Positions 8,565 to 17,414 are shown, numbered from the stretch's first letter. The stretch is 64,000 nucleotides of DNA from Planotetraspora thailandica (GCF_016863335.1 NZ_BOOR01000017.1:124001-188000), one strand, 5' to 3'. Numbers and translations are program-made. The notes: generated by a model not told the origin, from the letters alone.

Positions 8565-9482
8565 TCACTCTCCGTACTTGTTTGGCGGCGTGTCTGACCG
8601 GCTGTCGTCGATCCGGCGGCCCAGGCCGAGACTTCTGGCGGCCCTGCCGGTGTGGAGTGCGAGCGCTTCGCCGGCCGCTTCCGCACCGCGAATCTCAACG
8701 AGGACGACCCCTGACACATGCGGGCGGACACCGTCGTCCGCCCGCAACAGCGCCCTGAGGTCGCAGACAGGAGGCGTCCTGCGGTATGCGCGCGTGGCGC
8801 CCGTATAGCCGGGTCCCGTCAGGCGATTCCGCCGGGCAAGGTCGCGGGGGACGTTCCCGTCCGGCGACCGCACGTCCTCAACGTAGATCACGACCACGGC
8901 GTCGACCACGGCGCCGGGCAGGTCTCGCCCGCTCGCGTTGACGATGACGGCGCCCGCCGAGATCTGTTCGATCCGCACCTCGGCGTCGAGAGCGTCGATC
9001 ACGATCAGGTTGGCCCCGAACAGCGCCTCCCCCACGTCGGTCCCGATCGTGAGGTTGACCCCCGTCATGAACAACTCGTCCATGACCCACTGTTCGACCC
9101 CCTGCCCTGCCGGACCGTCGGTCACGCACACCGCGACGTGCGCCGCGTCCCTGACGTACTTGGCGATCAACCGCAGGTGCGCGGTGGCGGCGTAGCGCGG
9201 GGCCACGACGCACACGGTCGCGATGCTCGGCCCCATCAACCGCCGCGCGGCCGCGGCCGCCAGGCACGCCCGGTACACGGCCCGCATCGCCCGCAGCGGC
9301 AGCACGTACTTCTCGCCGGCGTCGCGGACGACGACGGCATGCTCCACACCGTCAGCTCCGGCACACGGCTGGAGCTCCCGGCCGGCGAGCGCCAGGAGTT
9401 CCTGGACGACCGGCGTCACTGGGTCGAAAGCGCCCAGTGCACGCTGGACGTCGTCGTCGTCGAGCCAGAGGGCGGAGGTCAT
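8565..9482 (-). CDS. Ornithine cyclodeaminase/mu-crystallin-like protein, degenerate nucleotide site
   Basis: 305 residues; ATG at 9482 with GAGGAG site. The N-terminal half has the family's dimerisation/substrate layout (EKYVLPLRAMRAVYRACLAAAAARRLMGPS). The second half carries ANLIVIDALDAEV, ISAGAVIVNASGRDLP and DLRALLRADDGVRPHVSGVVLVEIRGAEAAGEALAL, matching the Rossmann and C-terminal parts of this family. The strand-turn that should hold the glycine-rich GxGxQA dinucleotide motif reads CVVAPRYAATAHL, so the normal NAD(P) glycines are missing. It may therefore be a binding or regulatory protein rather than a dehydrogenase or cyclodeaminase. It leads a tight operon with the Cys-rich and HTH genes. 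Family confidence is moderate. Confidence 0.6.
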   Translation of the reverse strand: MTSALWLDDDDVQRALGAFDPVTPVVQELLALAGRELQPCAGADGVEHAVVVRDAGEKYVLPLRAMRAVYRACLAAAAARRLMGPSIATVCVVAPRYAATAHLRLIAKYVRDAAHVAVCVTDGPAGQGVEQWVMDELFMTGVNLTIGTDVGEALFGANLIVIDALDAEVRIEQISAGAVIVNASGRDLPGAVVDAVVVIYVEDVRSPDGNVPRDLARRNRLTGPGYTGATRAYRRTPPVCDLRALLRADDGVRPHVSGVVLVEIRGAEAAGEALALHTGRAARSLGLGRRIDDSRSDTPPNKYGE

Positions 9483-9852
9483 CGTCTCCTCACCGGGGGG
9501 ATCGCGTCCGGTACTGGTCGTGCTCCACCATGGACGCGCCCGCTATCCGTCCGCTTCTCAAACGCTTTCCACCGAGGGAAAGCCGGCGGGAGCCGGGCGG
9601 TAAGCCGCCACCGGTCCAATCATGGTGTTCGAGTCAGCGGCTCACTCCTGGAGTTCGAAGTGATGATCACAAACCGTACGACGTTCCCGATGGGCCTGCG
9701 GTCCGAGACGAGGGGCGCGTCGGCCGACACCCACTGGAACGGCGGCAGCGTCTCGGTCGCCGCTCAGCGGTAACCGTTCGCCCCGGCGTTCGTCCGTGCC
9801 TCCGCCCGAAGAAGATCGGCGCGGAGCACGGACCGTACCCCGTCCGGCTCCG
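9483..9852. other. 370-bp gap between SARP 3' end and the next operon
   Basis: No supported gene. It must hold the promoter of the cyclodeaminase-like/Cys-rich/HTH operon. I looked for SARP-type direct repeats of TCGAG-like heptamers and found none convincing. The open frames here overlap on both strands and lack family signatures. Confidence 0.5.
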
Positions 9853-12800
9853 TCAGCAGCCGATGCGCCCCGCCGAACCGTCGGGGTGAGGATGACGACC
9901 GCCTCGTTCGGCCCCCTGCGCGCCGGCGAGCTCCCCGTCGGCGACATGGGAATCGGACAGCAGCATCGCGGCCTTGACCGCCCACACCGTCGATCCCAGT
10001 TCCACGAAGATCCGCCTGGCCTGCTCGATGTGCCTGTTGCCGAGGGCGGCGTTGCCTCTGGCCAGCGCGATCTCGCCCAGCGTGTAGATGGCCTTGCCCT
10101 CGATCAGCCGCTCCCCCATGGACCGCGCCAGCTCGACGGTGTGCACGATCGTGCTCTCCGCGCTGTCCAGCCGGCCCTCATGGTGCCGGACCACGCCGAG
10201 GCCGTACAGGGCGTGCGCCTCTCCGAGCCGGTCCTCACCGTCGCGCACGATCCGGAGCACCCGGTGCAGCTCCTGGCGGGCCCGCTCCAGCTCCCCCGTG
10301 TGCACGCGCAGCTCGGCGAAGGTGTGCAGGACCTGCGCCTCGACCCGGACGCAGTGTACGGCGCGGCAGATTTCCAGCGCGCGGTCCAGCAGCGCGCGCG
10401 CCCGCTCGATCTCGCCGAGCGGAAGCCAGTGCTTGGCCTGGGTCCGCATGACATGGGCCGCGCCGATCTTGTCACCGACCCGCTCCAGGAGCCGCAGCGC
10501 CTGCTCGTACTTGGCGATCATCTCCGTGTGGTCGCCGCGCAAGCCGTCGACGTTGGCGCAGTTGCGTAACACGAGCGCGTAGCCGTGGTCGTCGCCCTGC
10601 GCCTCGAACAACTCCATGGCGCCGCGGAAGTTCTGCTCGGCCTGCCCCAGGCGGCCCTGGAACATGTGCAGCGTGCCCATGGAATACGTCATGGCCGCGA
10701 CACCGGTCACGTTGCCCGCCCGGACGACCGCCTCGTGGGCGGCCTCGGCGACCTGACGCCAGTCGTCGAAATAGGCCTTGGCCTCGAACAGCGTGACGCA
10801 GGTGAGCGCCAAGTCCCAGCACAGCTCGTCGAAACCGGCCTCCGCCGCCTGCAGCACCGCGGCCACGAGCGACGTGCGCTCGCCGTCCCACCAGTGCATG
10901 GGCACGCGGACGATCTCGGCCAGATCCACGTCCGGCGGCCGCCACCGCGGCGCGCCGCCGTGGATGACCGTGAAGTCGCCGCCGTACTCCATGCGGTGTG
11001 CCTCCTCGGCCAGCGCGAGCCACATGCCCAGCACCCTCTCCAGCGCGGCCGACCGCGCGTGCTCAGGCTCGACCGCCAGCAGCTGCTCCCGCGCGTAGAC
11101 GCGGATCAGGTCATGAAACCGGTAACGAAGGTGCCGCGCGTCGGGATAGTCGACGACCTCGAGCACCTGGGCGTCGACCAGCCGCTCCAGCACCTCCTCC
11201 GCCTCGGCGAGATCGGTGTCCAGCAGCGAGGCCGCGGTCCACGACGGCAGATCGGGCGCCTGGATGATCGCCAGAAGCCGGAACAGTCGCTTGGCGGGCT
11301 CGTCGAGGACCTGGTAGGTCATGTCGATGCTGGAGCGCAGCGCCCAGCCGCGATGCTCCAGCTCGTCCAGGCGCCGCACCTCGTCACGAAGGCGGTCGAC
11401 CAGCCGGCTGATCGGCCACCGTTTGCGCGCGGCCAGCCGCGCCCCCGTGATGCGCAGTGCCAGCGGCAGCCCGCCGCAGAGCCGGTACAGCTCCGCGACC
11501 GCGTCCGCCTCCGCCATGACGCGCTTGGGTCCGAGAATCTTGGTCAGCATCTCCGTGGAGTTCTCGGGAACGAACGGCTCGACGTCGACGTGATGGGCAC
11601 CCGGCAGGCCTGTCAGCGTGTGCCTGCTCGTCGTGATCACCGCACACGTCGGGCTACCCGGCAGCAGCGGGCGTACCTGCTCCTCGTCATGGACCTCGTC
11701 GAGTACCACCAGCACCCGCCTGGCAGCCAGGCAGCTGCGGTACAACTCCACCCGCTCGTCCAGGCTGTCGGGGATCGCGTTGCCCGCCACACCGAGCGCG
11801 CGGAGGAATCTCGCCAGCTGCCAGGACGTCCGGTCGCCGGCCGCGTCTCCTCGCAGCTCGGCGTAGAGCGCCCCGTCGGGGAACACGTCGTGCAACTCGT
11901 GCGCGACCCGGATGGCCAGGGTGGACTTGCCGATTCCCGCCCTGCCGCATATCGCGACGATCGGCATGGCGTAGCCGGGGAAGGGCGCCACGCCGACGCC
12001 CGTGAGCACCGACTTGATCTCGGCCACCTCCTCCGTACGGCCTGTGAAGTCCGCGATGGTGGCGGGCAGTTGCCGCGGCACGGCCCACTGATGCGGCTCG
12101 GGAGCCGGCCTTCTGACCTCTTCTTTTCGTGCGAGCGGCGCGCGGACGATCATCGTGGCCCGCTGCGGAGGATTGAGCGCGGGATCGCGCGTGAGCATGG
12201 CCTGGTGCAGTTCCTGCAGCTCCCGCCCGGGCTCCACGCTGATCTGGTCGATCAGTGTCGTCCGGGCCCGGCGGTAGGTCTCCAGGGCTTCGGCCTGCCT
12301 GCCCGTCCGGTACAGCGCGAGCATCATGTAGTAGTGCAACCGCTCCCGCAGCGGATGCTGGGCCACGAGGACCACCAGTTCGGCGATGAGCTCCTCGTGC
12401 AGGCCGAGCTCGAACTGCAGGCGCATCTTCTCCTCGATCGCCCCCATGCGCTGCTCGTCGAGCGCCGCGGCCGCCCGGCGTATCAGCGTGCTGTCCAGGC
12501 CGGCGAGCGCGGGGCCACGCCACAACTCCAGCGCGGTACGCAGTGTCCTGACGGCCTCCTTGCCGTCCGTCTGCTTCTTCGCGGTCCGCAGCCTGTCCGC
12601 GAACACCATGCTGTCGACGTGCTCCTCGGGCAGGCGCAGGATGTAGCCGGCGCTCTCGGTTTTGATCGCCTCCGGGTGCCCCGCCTTGGCGAAGAGCTTC
12701 CGTATCCGGGAAATGCAGACCTGGACCTGCCCGCGTGCGGACGGTGGCGGGGACTCGTCCCAGACGGCCTCGACGAGTTGGTCGATGGTGGTCACGTGTT

Positions 12801-12909
12801 TGACGTTGAGTCCCAGTACGGCGAGCATGGCCCGCGGCCGGGGACCGCCGAGGTTGAGGGTGTGACCGTCCTCCACGAGTTCAAGCGGCCCGAGAAGACG
12901 GAGCTTCAT
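9853..12909 (-). CDS. SARP/AfsR-type transcriptional regulator with NB-ARC and TPR domains
   Basis: 1,018 residues from the ATG at 12909, which has GGAGGG 6 nt upstream; an upstream ATG at 12954 lacks a site. Order: OmpR-like winged HTH (about 1-95, MKLRLLGPLELVEDG), BTAD domain (about 100-245, including LHEELIAELVVLVAQHPLRERLHYYMMLALYRTGRQAEALETYR), NB-ARC ATPase (about 295-560, Walker A GRAGIGKSTLAIRVAHE, Walker B RRVLVVLDEVHDEEQ), then TPR repeats to the C-terminus. AfsR-class SARPs are usually pathway activators in Streptomyces-like bacteria, so this is the likely switch for the NRPS cluster on its left. It is on the same strand as that cluster. The last residues (AERGGRHPHPDGSAGRIGC) look unlike TPR sequence and may reflect a shifted or extended C-terminus. 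Confidence 0.92.
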   Translation of the reverse strand: MKLRLLGPLELVEDGHTLNLGGPRPRAMLAVLGLNVKHVTTIDQLVEAVWDESPPPSARGQVQVCISRIRKLFAKAGHPEAIKTESAGYILRLPEEHVDSMVFADRLRTAKKQTDGKEAVRTLRTALELWRGPALAGLDSTLIRRAAAALDEQRMGAIEEKMRLQFELGLHEELIAELVVLVAQHPLRERLHYYMMLALYRTGRQAEALETYRRARTTLIDQISVEPGRELQELHQAMLTRDPALNPPQRATMIVRAPLARKEEVRRPAPEPHQWAVPRQLPATIADFTGRTEEVAEIKSVLTGVGVAPFPGYAMPIVAICGRAGIGKSTLAIRVAHELHDVFPDGALYAELRGDAAGDRTSWQLARFLRALGVAGNAIPDSLDERVELYRSCLAARRVLVVLDEVHDEEQVRPLLPGSPTCAVITTSRHTLTGLPGAHHVDVEPFVPENSTEMLTKILGPKRVMAEADAVAELYRLCGGLPLALRITGARLAARKRWPISRLVDRLRDEVRRLDELEHRGWALRSSIDMTYQVLDEPAKRLFRLLAIIQAPDLPSWTAASLLDTDLAEAEEVLERLVDAQVLEVVDYPDARHLRYRFHDLIRVYAREQLLAVEPEHARSAALERVLGMWLALAEEAHRMEYGGDFTVIHGGAPRWRPPDVDLAEIVRVPMHWWDGERTSLVAAVLQAAEAGFDELCWDLALTCVTLFEAKAYFDDWRQVAEAAHEAVVRAGNVTGVAAMTYSMGTLHMFQGRLGQAEQNFRGAMELFEAQGDDHGYALVLRNCANVDGLRGDHTEMIAKYEQALRLLERVGDKIGAAHVMRTQAKHWLPLGEIERARALLDRALEICRAVHCVRVEAQVLHTFAELRVHTGELERARQELHRVLRIVRDGEDRLGEAHALYGLGVVRHHEGRLDSAESTIVHTVELARSMGERLIEGKAIYTLGEIALARGNAALGNRHIEQARRIFVELGSTVWAVKAAMLLSDSHVADGELAGAQGAERGGRHPHPDGSAGRIGC

Positions 12910-12984
12910 CAGACCCTCCGGAGCATCGAGCCCATTTGTGCCGTGCCGCCTCATTGTTCCCCACCGCCCAGTGGAATTAGAAAT

Positions 12985-13004
12985 CCCACATCACCACATG
13001 TGGG
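12985..13004. promoter_or_regulatory. Inverted repeat in the SARP promoter
   Basis: CCCACAT, 6-nt spacer, ATGTGGG, 76 nt upstream of the SARP start in a locally AT-rich stretch. The position suits an operator controlling the regulator, by itself or another factor. The binding protein is unknown. Confidence 0.5.
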
Positions 13005-13524
13005 TTACACCTGACTAGACACCCAATTAAAGTTATATCGGAATTATCTCGGTTTAATGTGACAGGTCGAGGTTTGTGGCGACGTAGCGGTGTAACGGCA
13101 TTGGCGTGTCTGCGTTCATATTCAGCCGGGCCGTACGTGCCCAGGTCGAGCGGCGGCGGGGTCGAAGGGCAGGTGGCCACGGCCTTCGACCCCGAGATGC
13201 ACAAACAGCGCCATGTCGTGAAATGCGGATTCGGCCGTCTCAAAATGGTCACCGCTTCGGCAAGCTCTTCGCGCGCCGCCAAGCCGCGGTCCACACCGAC
13301 CAATGGCCCGTGTCCGGCATATGAAACGCGGGCAATCTTCTCCGCGACCTTAACGGTGCCGGCGGCCTCCCTTCTCGTAAGTACCGGCCACCGACTTCGG
13401 CGATGAATGAATTATCTTCGGCGTGGAAGGCATATGCGTCAATGGCACCTTCTTTGCGCCTCAACACCAATAAAACGGAATCCGCCCCCTTGACAATCGA
13501 CTCAGGAGGCTTGTGCGCCGCGAC
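13005..13524. other. Gene-poor gap between SARP promoter and ECF41 gene
   Basis: About 520 bp with lower GC around 13010-13060 and 13380-13500. Short frames on both strands show no recognisable domain, ribosome-binding site or neighbour logic. I see no gene here. Confidence 0.5.
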
Positions 13525-14403
13525 TCACCCCGGATCCGGCAGGTCCATCGACGCGAGCCTGGCCGGGTCGACCACGGTCGCGATGGCGACGATCCGGCCG
13601 TCGGCGACGGTGAACGCGACGACCGAGAGCGGAGTTCCATCCTCGCGCCAGGAGACGAACCCGGGAAGGCCGTTGACGAGCACCGCCCGATGCCGTGCGG
13701 CTGCGCCGGCGCCCAGGCGCGCGCCGGCGGCGACCTTGGTGGCGCCGAGGGTGACGACCACACCGTTGGGAGTGTCGACGGTCAGCCTCACCTCGGGGTC
13801 GAGCACGCGCAGCAACCCCTCGAAGTCTCCGCGGCGAGCCGCCGTCAGGAAGGCCTGGACCACCTCGCGCTGCTCGCGTCCGGCGGCCGTCGGCCGCTCG
13901 GTCGTCTGCACCTTCCTGCGGGCGCGGCTGGCGAGCATCTTGGTGGCGTCGGTGGACTTGCCGAGGATCTGGCCGATCTCGTCGAACGGCACCGCGAACA
14001 GGTCGTGCAGCACGAACGCCAGCCGCTCGCTCGGCCGGAGCGACTCCAGGACGACCAGGAGCGCGAGCCCGACCGAGTCGGCGAGCGCCACGTCGTCCTC
14101 TGGCGCAGGGCCGTCGTCGACCGTCACCACGAGTTCGGCCAGCCGGTCGTCGTAGGACGCCTCAGGGTGGGCTTGGCGCGACCGCAGGACGTCGAGGCTG
14201 ATCCGGCCGACCACCGTGGTCAGCCAGCCTGCCAGGTTGTCGATCGTCGCCGTGTCCTGGCGGGAGAGCCGCAGCCAGGCCTCCTGGACCACGTCCTCGG
14301 CGTCGGCGTGCGATCCGAGCATTCGGTAGGCGACCGCGCGGAGCCGGTCGCGCTGGGCCTCGAACGTCTCGCCCACCGGGTCCGTCGGGCTGGTGTCGGA
14401 CAT
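13525..14403 (-). CDS. ECF41-family RNA polymerase sigma factor (SigJ-like) with SnoaL-like C-domain
   Basis: 292 residues; ATG at 14403 with GGAAGG upstream. Region 2 (AYRMLGSHADAEDVVQEAWLRL) and region 4 (SLRPSERLAFVLHDLFAVPFDEIGQILGKSTDATKMLASRARRKV) are complete. They are followed by an NTF2/SnoaL-like extension of about 110 residues (VVQAFLTAARRGDFEGLLRVLDPEVRL ...). This is the ECF41 layout, in which the C-terminal domain, not a separate anti-sigma factor, controls activity. ECF41 genes typically sit beside a carboxymuconolactone decarboxylase, oxidoreductase or epimerase gene, and a decarboxylase-like gene is divergent here. ECF41 factors usually recognise a promoter in front of that partner, so the shared intergenic region is the likely target. 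Confidence 0.92.
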   Translation of the reverse strand: MSDTSPTDPVGETFEAQRDRLRAVAYRMLGSHADAEDVVQEAWLRLSRQDTATIDNLAGWLTTVVGRISLDVLRSRQAHPEASYDDRLAELVVTVDDGPAPEDDVALADSVGLALLVVLESLRPSERLAFVLHDLFAVPFDEIGQILGKSTDATKMLASRARRKVQTTERPTAAGREQREVVQAFLTAARRGDFEGLLRVLDPEVRLTVDTPNGVVVTLGATKVAAGARLGAGAAARHRAVLVNGLPGFVSWREDGTPLSVVAFTVADGRIVAIATVVDPARLASMDLPDPG

Positions 14404-14427
14404 GTTGTTACCTTCCTCGGATCTGCT

Positions 14428-14446
14428 CCGTCATGGGTGATGACGG
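14428..14446. promoter_or_regulatory. Inverted repeat between divergent ECF41 and CMD genes
   Basis: CCGTCAT, 5-nt spacer, ATGACGG, in the 83-bp divergent intergenic region. It overlaps the region where the ECF41-dependent promoter should lie. Possible operator; no ligand identified. Confidence 0.4.
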
Positions 14447-14486
14447 GCCCGGACGGGCGCAGGTAACCGATGAAGGAGCAATACCG

Positions 14487-14936
14487 ATGGAAGCACGCAT
14501 GAAGAGCCCGGCGAACGCCGACGTGATGACGGCGATCCAGCACCTCTACAAGGCGATTCACGCCGGTGGCGTCGATCCGCTCGTGCTCGAACTGGTCCAC
14601 CTACGGGCGAGCCAGATCAACGGCTGTAGCCCGTGCGTCTTCGCCGGGGTCGCGGCGGCCAAGAAGCACGGAGAGACCGACGAGCGGCTGCACAACGTGG
14701 TCGCCTGGCGCGAGACGCCCTTCTTCACCGAGGCGGAGCGAGCCGCGCTCGCGCTGACCGAGGCCGCCACCCGGATCCAGGACGGCGCGCCAGGTGTGAC
14801 CGACGAGATCTGGGACGCGGCCGCCGCCCACTTTGAAGAGAAGCAGCTGTCCGCGATCAACCTGGAGATCGCACTGACCAACTTCTTTAACCGGATCAAC
14901 CGTACGATCCGGGAGCAGGCGGGCAAGACCTGGTGA
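14487..14936 (+). CDS. Carboxymuconolactone decarboxylase/AhpD-like protein
   Basis: 149 residues from the ATG at 14487, preceded by GAAGGAG; the frame is open 18 codons further upstream without a site. Contains LVHLRASQINGCSPCVFAGVAAAKKHGE, the AhpD/CMD redox loop with a CxxC pair, and a typical four-helix remainder (TEAERAALALTEAATRI, LEIALTNFFNRINRTI). Most such small ECF41 partners are annotated as alkylhydroperoxidase-like; likely role is peroxide or electrophile handling under ECF41 control. Substrate unknown. Confidence 0.88.
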   Translation: MEARMKSPANADVMTAIQHLYKAIHAGGVDPLVLELVHLRASQINGCSPCVFAGVAAAKKHGETDERLHNVVAWRETPFFTEAERAALALTEAATRIQDGAPGVTDEIWDAAAAHFEEKQLSAINLEIALTNFFNRINRTIREQAGKTW

Positions 14937-14964
14937 GCTGGGCAGCCTAGTAGCGGGAACGCTG

Positions 14965-14995
14965 GGCGATGTAGCCGATAGGAAGTTACATCGCC
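14965..14995. terminator. Hairpin after the CMD gene (terminator or operator)
   Basis: GGCGATGTA, 13-nt loop, TACATCGCC, starting 28 nt after the CMD stop. Perfect 9-bp arms without a following T-run. It could end the CMD transcript or be an operator for the SDR gene downstream. Confidence 0.45.
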
Positions 14996-15122
14996 AACCT
15001 GAGGTCACATCCGAACTGCGCGTGAGGACCTCTTCGAGGGGATCGGCTTGCTGGACGCTCACGCAACTATGCCGGAGCCTGAGGCATTCCAAGTCCAGAC
15101 CCCGGTTCCTACCGTAGGGGTC

Positions 15123-16031
15123 GTGACACTTATTAGCACTCCGTTCAACGCCAAGACCACGGCCGCCGAGATCCTCGCAGGCGTCGACCTCACCGGGCGA
15201 CGAATCATCGTCACCGGCGGTGCCTCCGGGATCGGTCTGGAGACCGTCCGGGCTCTGCGGGGCGCGGGGGCCGAGGTCACCGTCGCGACGCGCAACCCGG
15301 CCAGCGGCGAGCGGGCCCTGGACTTGAGCGACCTCGGCTCGGTGCGCGCGTTTGTGGCCGGCTGGACCGGGCCGGTGCACGCGATCGTCGCGAACGCCGG
15401 GATCATGGCGGTGCCCACCCGCCAGGTCGCCGCCAACGGCTGGGAGCTGCAGTTGGCGACGAACTTCCTCGGTCATTTCGCGCTGGTCACCGGCCTGCAC
15501 GAGAACCTGCGGCAGGCTGGCGACGCGCGGGTGGTCACGGTGAGTTCCGGCGCTCATCTGGGCGTGCCGTTCGACTTCGACGACCCGCACTTCGAGCGAC
15601 GCCCGTACGACCCATGGGCCGCGTACGGGCAGTCGAAGACGGCCGAAGTCCTGCTCGTCGTCGGCGTGGCCCGGCGCTGGGCCGCCGACGGCGTCACCGC
15701 GAACTCGCTGAACCCCGGCTATATCCACACCAACCTGCAGCGGCATCTCGACGATGCCACCATGCGGGCGTTTGGCGCGATGGACGACGAGGGAAACCTC
15801 CTGACCCCGGACTACTACAAGACCCCGGAGCAGGGCGCTGCCACCTCGGTGCTGCTTGCCGCGTCCCCGCTGCTCGACGGAGTGACCGGCCGCTACTTCT
15901 TGGACAACCAGGAAGAAGGGGTGGTGCCGGGCGGCCCGGACGCGACCGGCGGCGTAGCGGACTGGGCGGTCGACCCGGCCGTCGCCGACCGCCTCTGGGA
16001 CCACGCGCTCAAAGCAACACTCAACGGATGA
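15123..16031 (+). CDS. Short-chain dehydrogenase/reductase (retinol dehydrogenase-like)
   Basis: 302 residues if the GTG at 15123 is used; the open frame continues to 15048 but that segment has no domain character. NAD(P) motif TGGASGIGLETVRAL, structural motif NAG (VANAGIMA), catalytic Ser in VTVSSGAHLG and YxxxK in YGQSKTAE. Long SDR of the retinol-dehydrogenase/WW-oxidoreductase-like branch, substrate unknown. A 6-bp inverted repeat (GACCCC at 15098-15103, GGGGTC at 15117-15122) abuts the start, so the transcript may be nearly leaderless or the start lies further in. Convergent with the truncated reductase that follows. Confidence 0.85.
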   Translation: MTLISTPFNAKTTAAEILAGVDLTGRRIIVTGGASGIGLETVRALRGAGAEVTVATRNPASGERALDLSDLGSVRAFVAGWTGPVHAIVANAGIMAVPTRQVAANGWELQLATNFLGHFALVTGLHENLRQAGDARVVTVSSGAHLGVPFDFDDPHFERRPYDPWAAYGQSKTAEVLLVVGVARRWAADGVTANSLNPGYIHTNLQRHLDDATMRAFGAMDDEGNLLTPDYYKTPEQGAATSVLLAASPLLDGVTGRYFLDNQEEGVVPGGPDATGGVADWAVDPAVADRLWDHALKATLNG

Positions 16032-16093
16032 TCACCAGCCAGTGAGCCCACGTCGCACCCGGCTCATCGCGGTGTCCAGGCTGGCCATAGTTG

Positions 16094-16477
16094 CTAGCGC
16101 GCCACGCGGTAGCGGAGGTAGACGACTTTCGAGCTGAAGGTGCGGGTCTCGACGAGTTCGAGATCCACCCGGCGCTCGCGCTGGGGAAAGAACGGAATGC
16201 CACCGCCGACCAGCACCGGGCAGACCCGGGCCCGGTACTCGTCGATCAGACCCAACGCGGCCGCCTCGGCGGCGAGAGTCGCGCCGCCGATCGCGATGTC
16301 GCCCTCCCCCGGCTCGGCTCGCAGCCGCTCGATCTCCTCCGCCAGGCCGCCGGAGGCCAGGCGGGCATTGCCCTGCACCGCCGGCAGCGTGGTGGCGAAC
16401 ACCACCTTTGGGAGCGACTTCCAGATCGCGGCCCACACGAGCCTTGAGTCGTCGAGCGATGGATCCTGGTCGGCGGC
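16094..16477 (-). pseudogene. RibD/DHFR-family reductase, N-terminally truncated
   Basis: About 127 codons encode only the C-terminal two thirds of a bacterial RibD_C/dihydrofolate-reductase-like protein (SLPKVVFATTL, GDIAIGGATLAAEAAALGLIDEYRARVCPVLVGGGIPFF). The usual N-terminal strand and cofactor region (about 60-70 residues) is missing. The frame is open, in phase, right up to the TAA of the upstream SDR gene, with GTG at 16438 the only plausible internal start. It looks like a reductase gene whose 5' part was replaced when the SDR gene recombined in. Expression is possible by read-through or re-initiation but function is doubtful. Confidence 0.7.
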
Positions 16478-17254
16478 TTAGACGAGTCCGAAACCGAGCT
16501 GGGTCGCGCCTCCGTCGGACGCCAGCTCGACACCCGTGATGTAGCTGCTGGCCGGAGAGGCGAGGAAGAGCACGGCCGCGGCCTGCTCCTCGGGCCGTGA
16601 AAGGCGGCCGAGCGGGATCGGCGCCGTGTGATCCACCCGCCACTTCTCGCGCCCGGCCGCGTCCAGGCCGGACGCCTCCAGCGCGGCGTCGACCGCGGGC
16701 GTCTCCGTGGAGCCGGGGGCCAGCGCGTTGACGCGGATGTTGCGCCCGCTCAGCTCGTTGGCCCAGGAACGGGCGAACGACCGGACCGCGGCCTTGGACG
16801 CGGAATAGACGCTCAGCCCCTTCTGGCCGCTGGTGGAGGCCATCGACGTGACCAGCACGACCGACGCGCCGTCGTTGAGCAGCGGCAGGGCCTTCTGCAC
16901 CGTGTACACGGTGCCCTTCACGTTGATGCCGAGGACCTTGTCCAGGTGCTCGTCGGTGACGTCCGCCAGCCCGACGAACTCGCCGTACCCGACGTTGGCC
17001 ACGACGGCGTCGATCCGGTGGCCGTCCTCGGACACCTTGGCGTACAACCGGTCCACGTCCGCGGGCATGGCGACGTCGCCTCGTACGCCTACCGCGCCGT
17101 GGCCGATCTCCGCGACCGCGGCGTCCAGTTCCTCCTGCCTGCGGCCGGTGATGTAGACGAGCGCGCCCTCCTCGGCGAACCGTTGTGCCGTGGCGAGGCC
17201 GATCCCCGCGCTGCCGCCGGTGACGACCGCGACCTTGCCGGCGAGCTGTCCCAT
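16478..17254 (-). CDS. Classical short-chain dehydrogenase
   Basis: 258 residues; ATG at 17254 with AGGAG 7 nt upstream, preferred over an ATG at 17311. Motifs: TGGSAGIGLATAQRF, VANVGYGE (NAG variant), catalytic Ser in VTSMAST and YSASK, then C-terminal GVELASDGGATQLG typical of FabG-like SDRs. Likely NADP(H)-dependent oxidoreductase of unknown substrate. Its stop codon immediately precedes the in-frame reductase remnant. Confidence 0.88.
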   Translation of the reverse strand: MGQLAGKVAVVTGGSAGIGLATAQRFAEEGALVYITGRRQEELDAAVAEIGHGAVGVRGDVAMPADVDRLYAKVSEDGHRIDAVVANVGYGEFVGLADVTDEHLDKVLGINVKGTVYTVQKALPLLNDGASVVLVTSMASTSGQKGLSVYSASKAAVRSFARSWANELSGRNIRVNALAPGSTETPAVDAALEASGLDAAGREKWRVDHTAPIPLGRLSRPEEQAAAVLFLASPASSYITGVELASDGGATQLGFGLV

Positions 17255-17273
17255 GGTGAACTCCTGCTGTTTG

Positions 17274-17295
17274 ACTCGTTTCGAACGCTTCGAGT
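17274..17295. promoter_or_regulatory. Dyad upstream of the SDR gene
   Basis: ACTCG, 12 nt, CGAGT, with an inner CGTT-TCG-AACG dyad, 20-42 nt upstream of the SDR start. Plausible repressor site; no regulator gene is adjacent. Confidence 0.35.
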
Positions 17296-17414
17296 TCACC
17301 ACCAGGATCATGGATTACCAATGACGACTCGGGTATCCGGCGATGCGCCCCGGGTATCGATGACCTGCGCGTCTCCCATCGGCGCCCCAGGCCGGCGTGC
17401 GGGGCGCGTCAAGG

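Noticed and set aside
10585-13014. 809-residue plus-strand frame opposite the SARP gene
   Set aside because: Shadow of the SARP frame; no domain and no start site.
12977-13303. 108-residue minus-strand frame upstream of the SARP
   Set aside because: No ribosome-binding site, domain or codon bias; starts in the ECF41 upstream gap and runs over the SARP promoter dyad.
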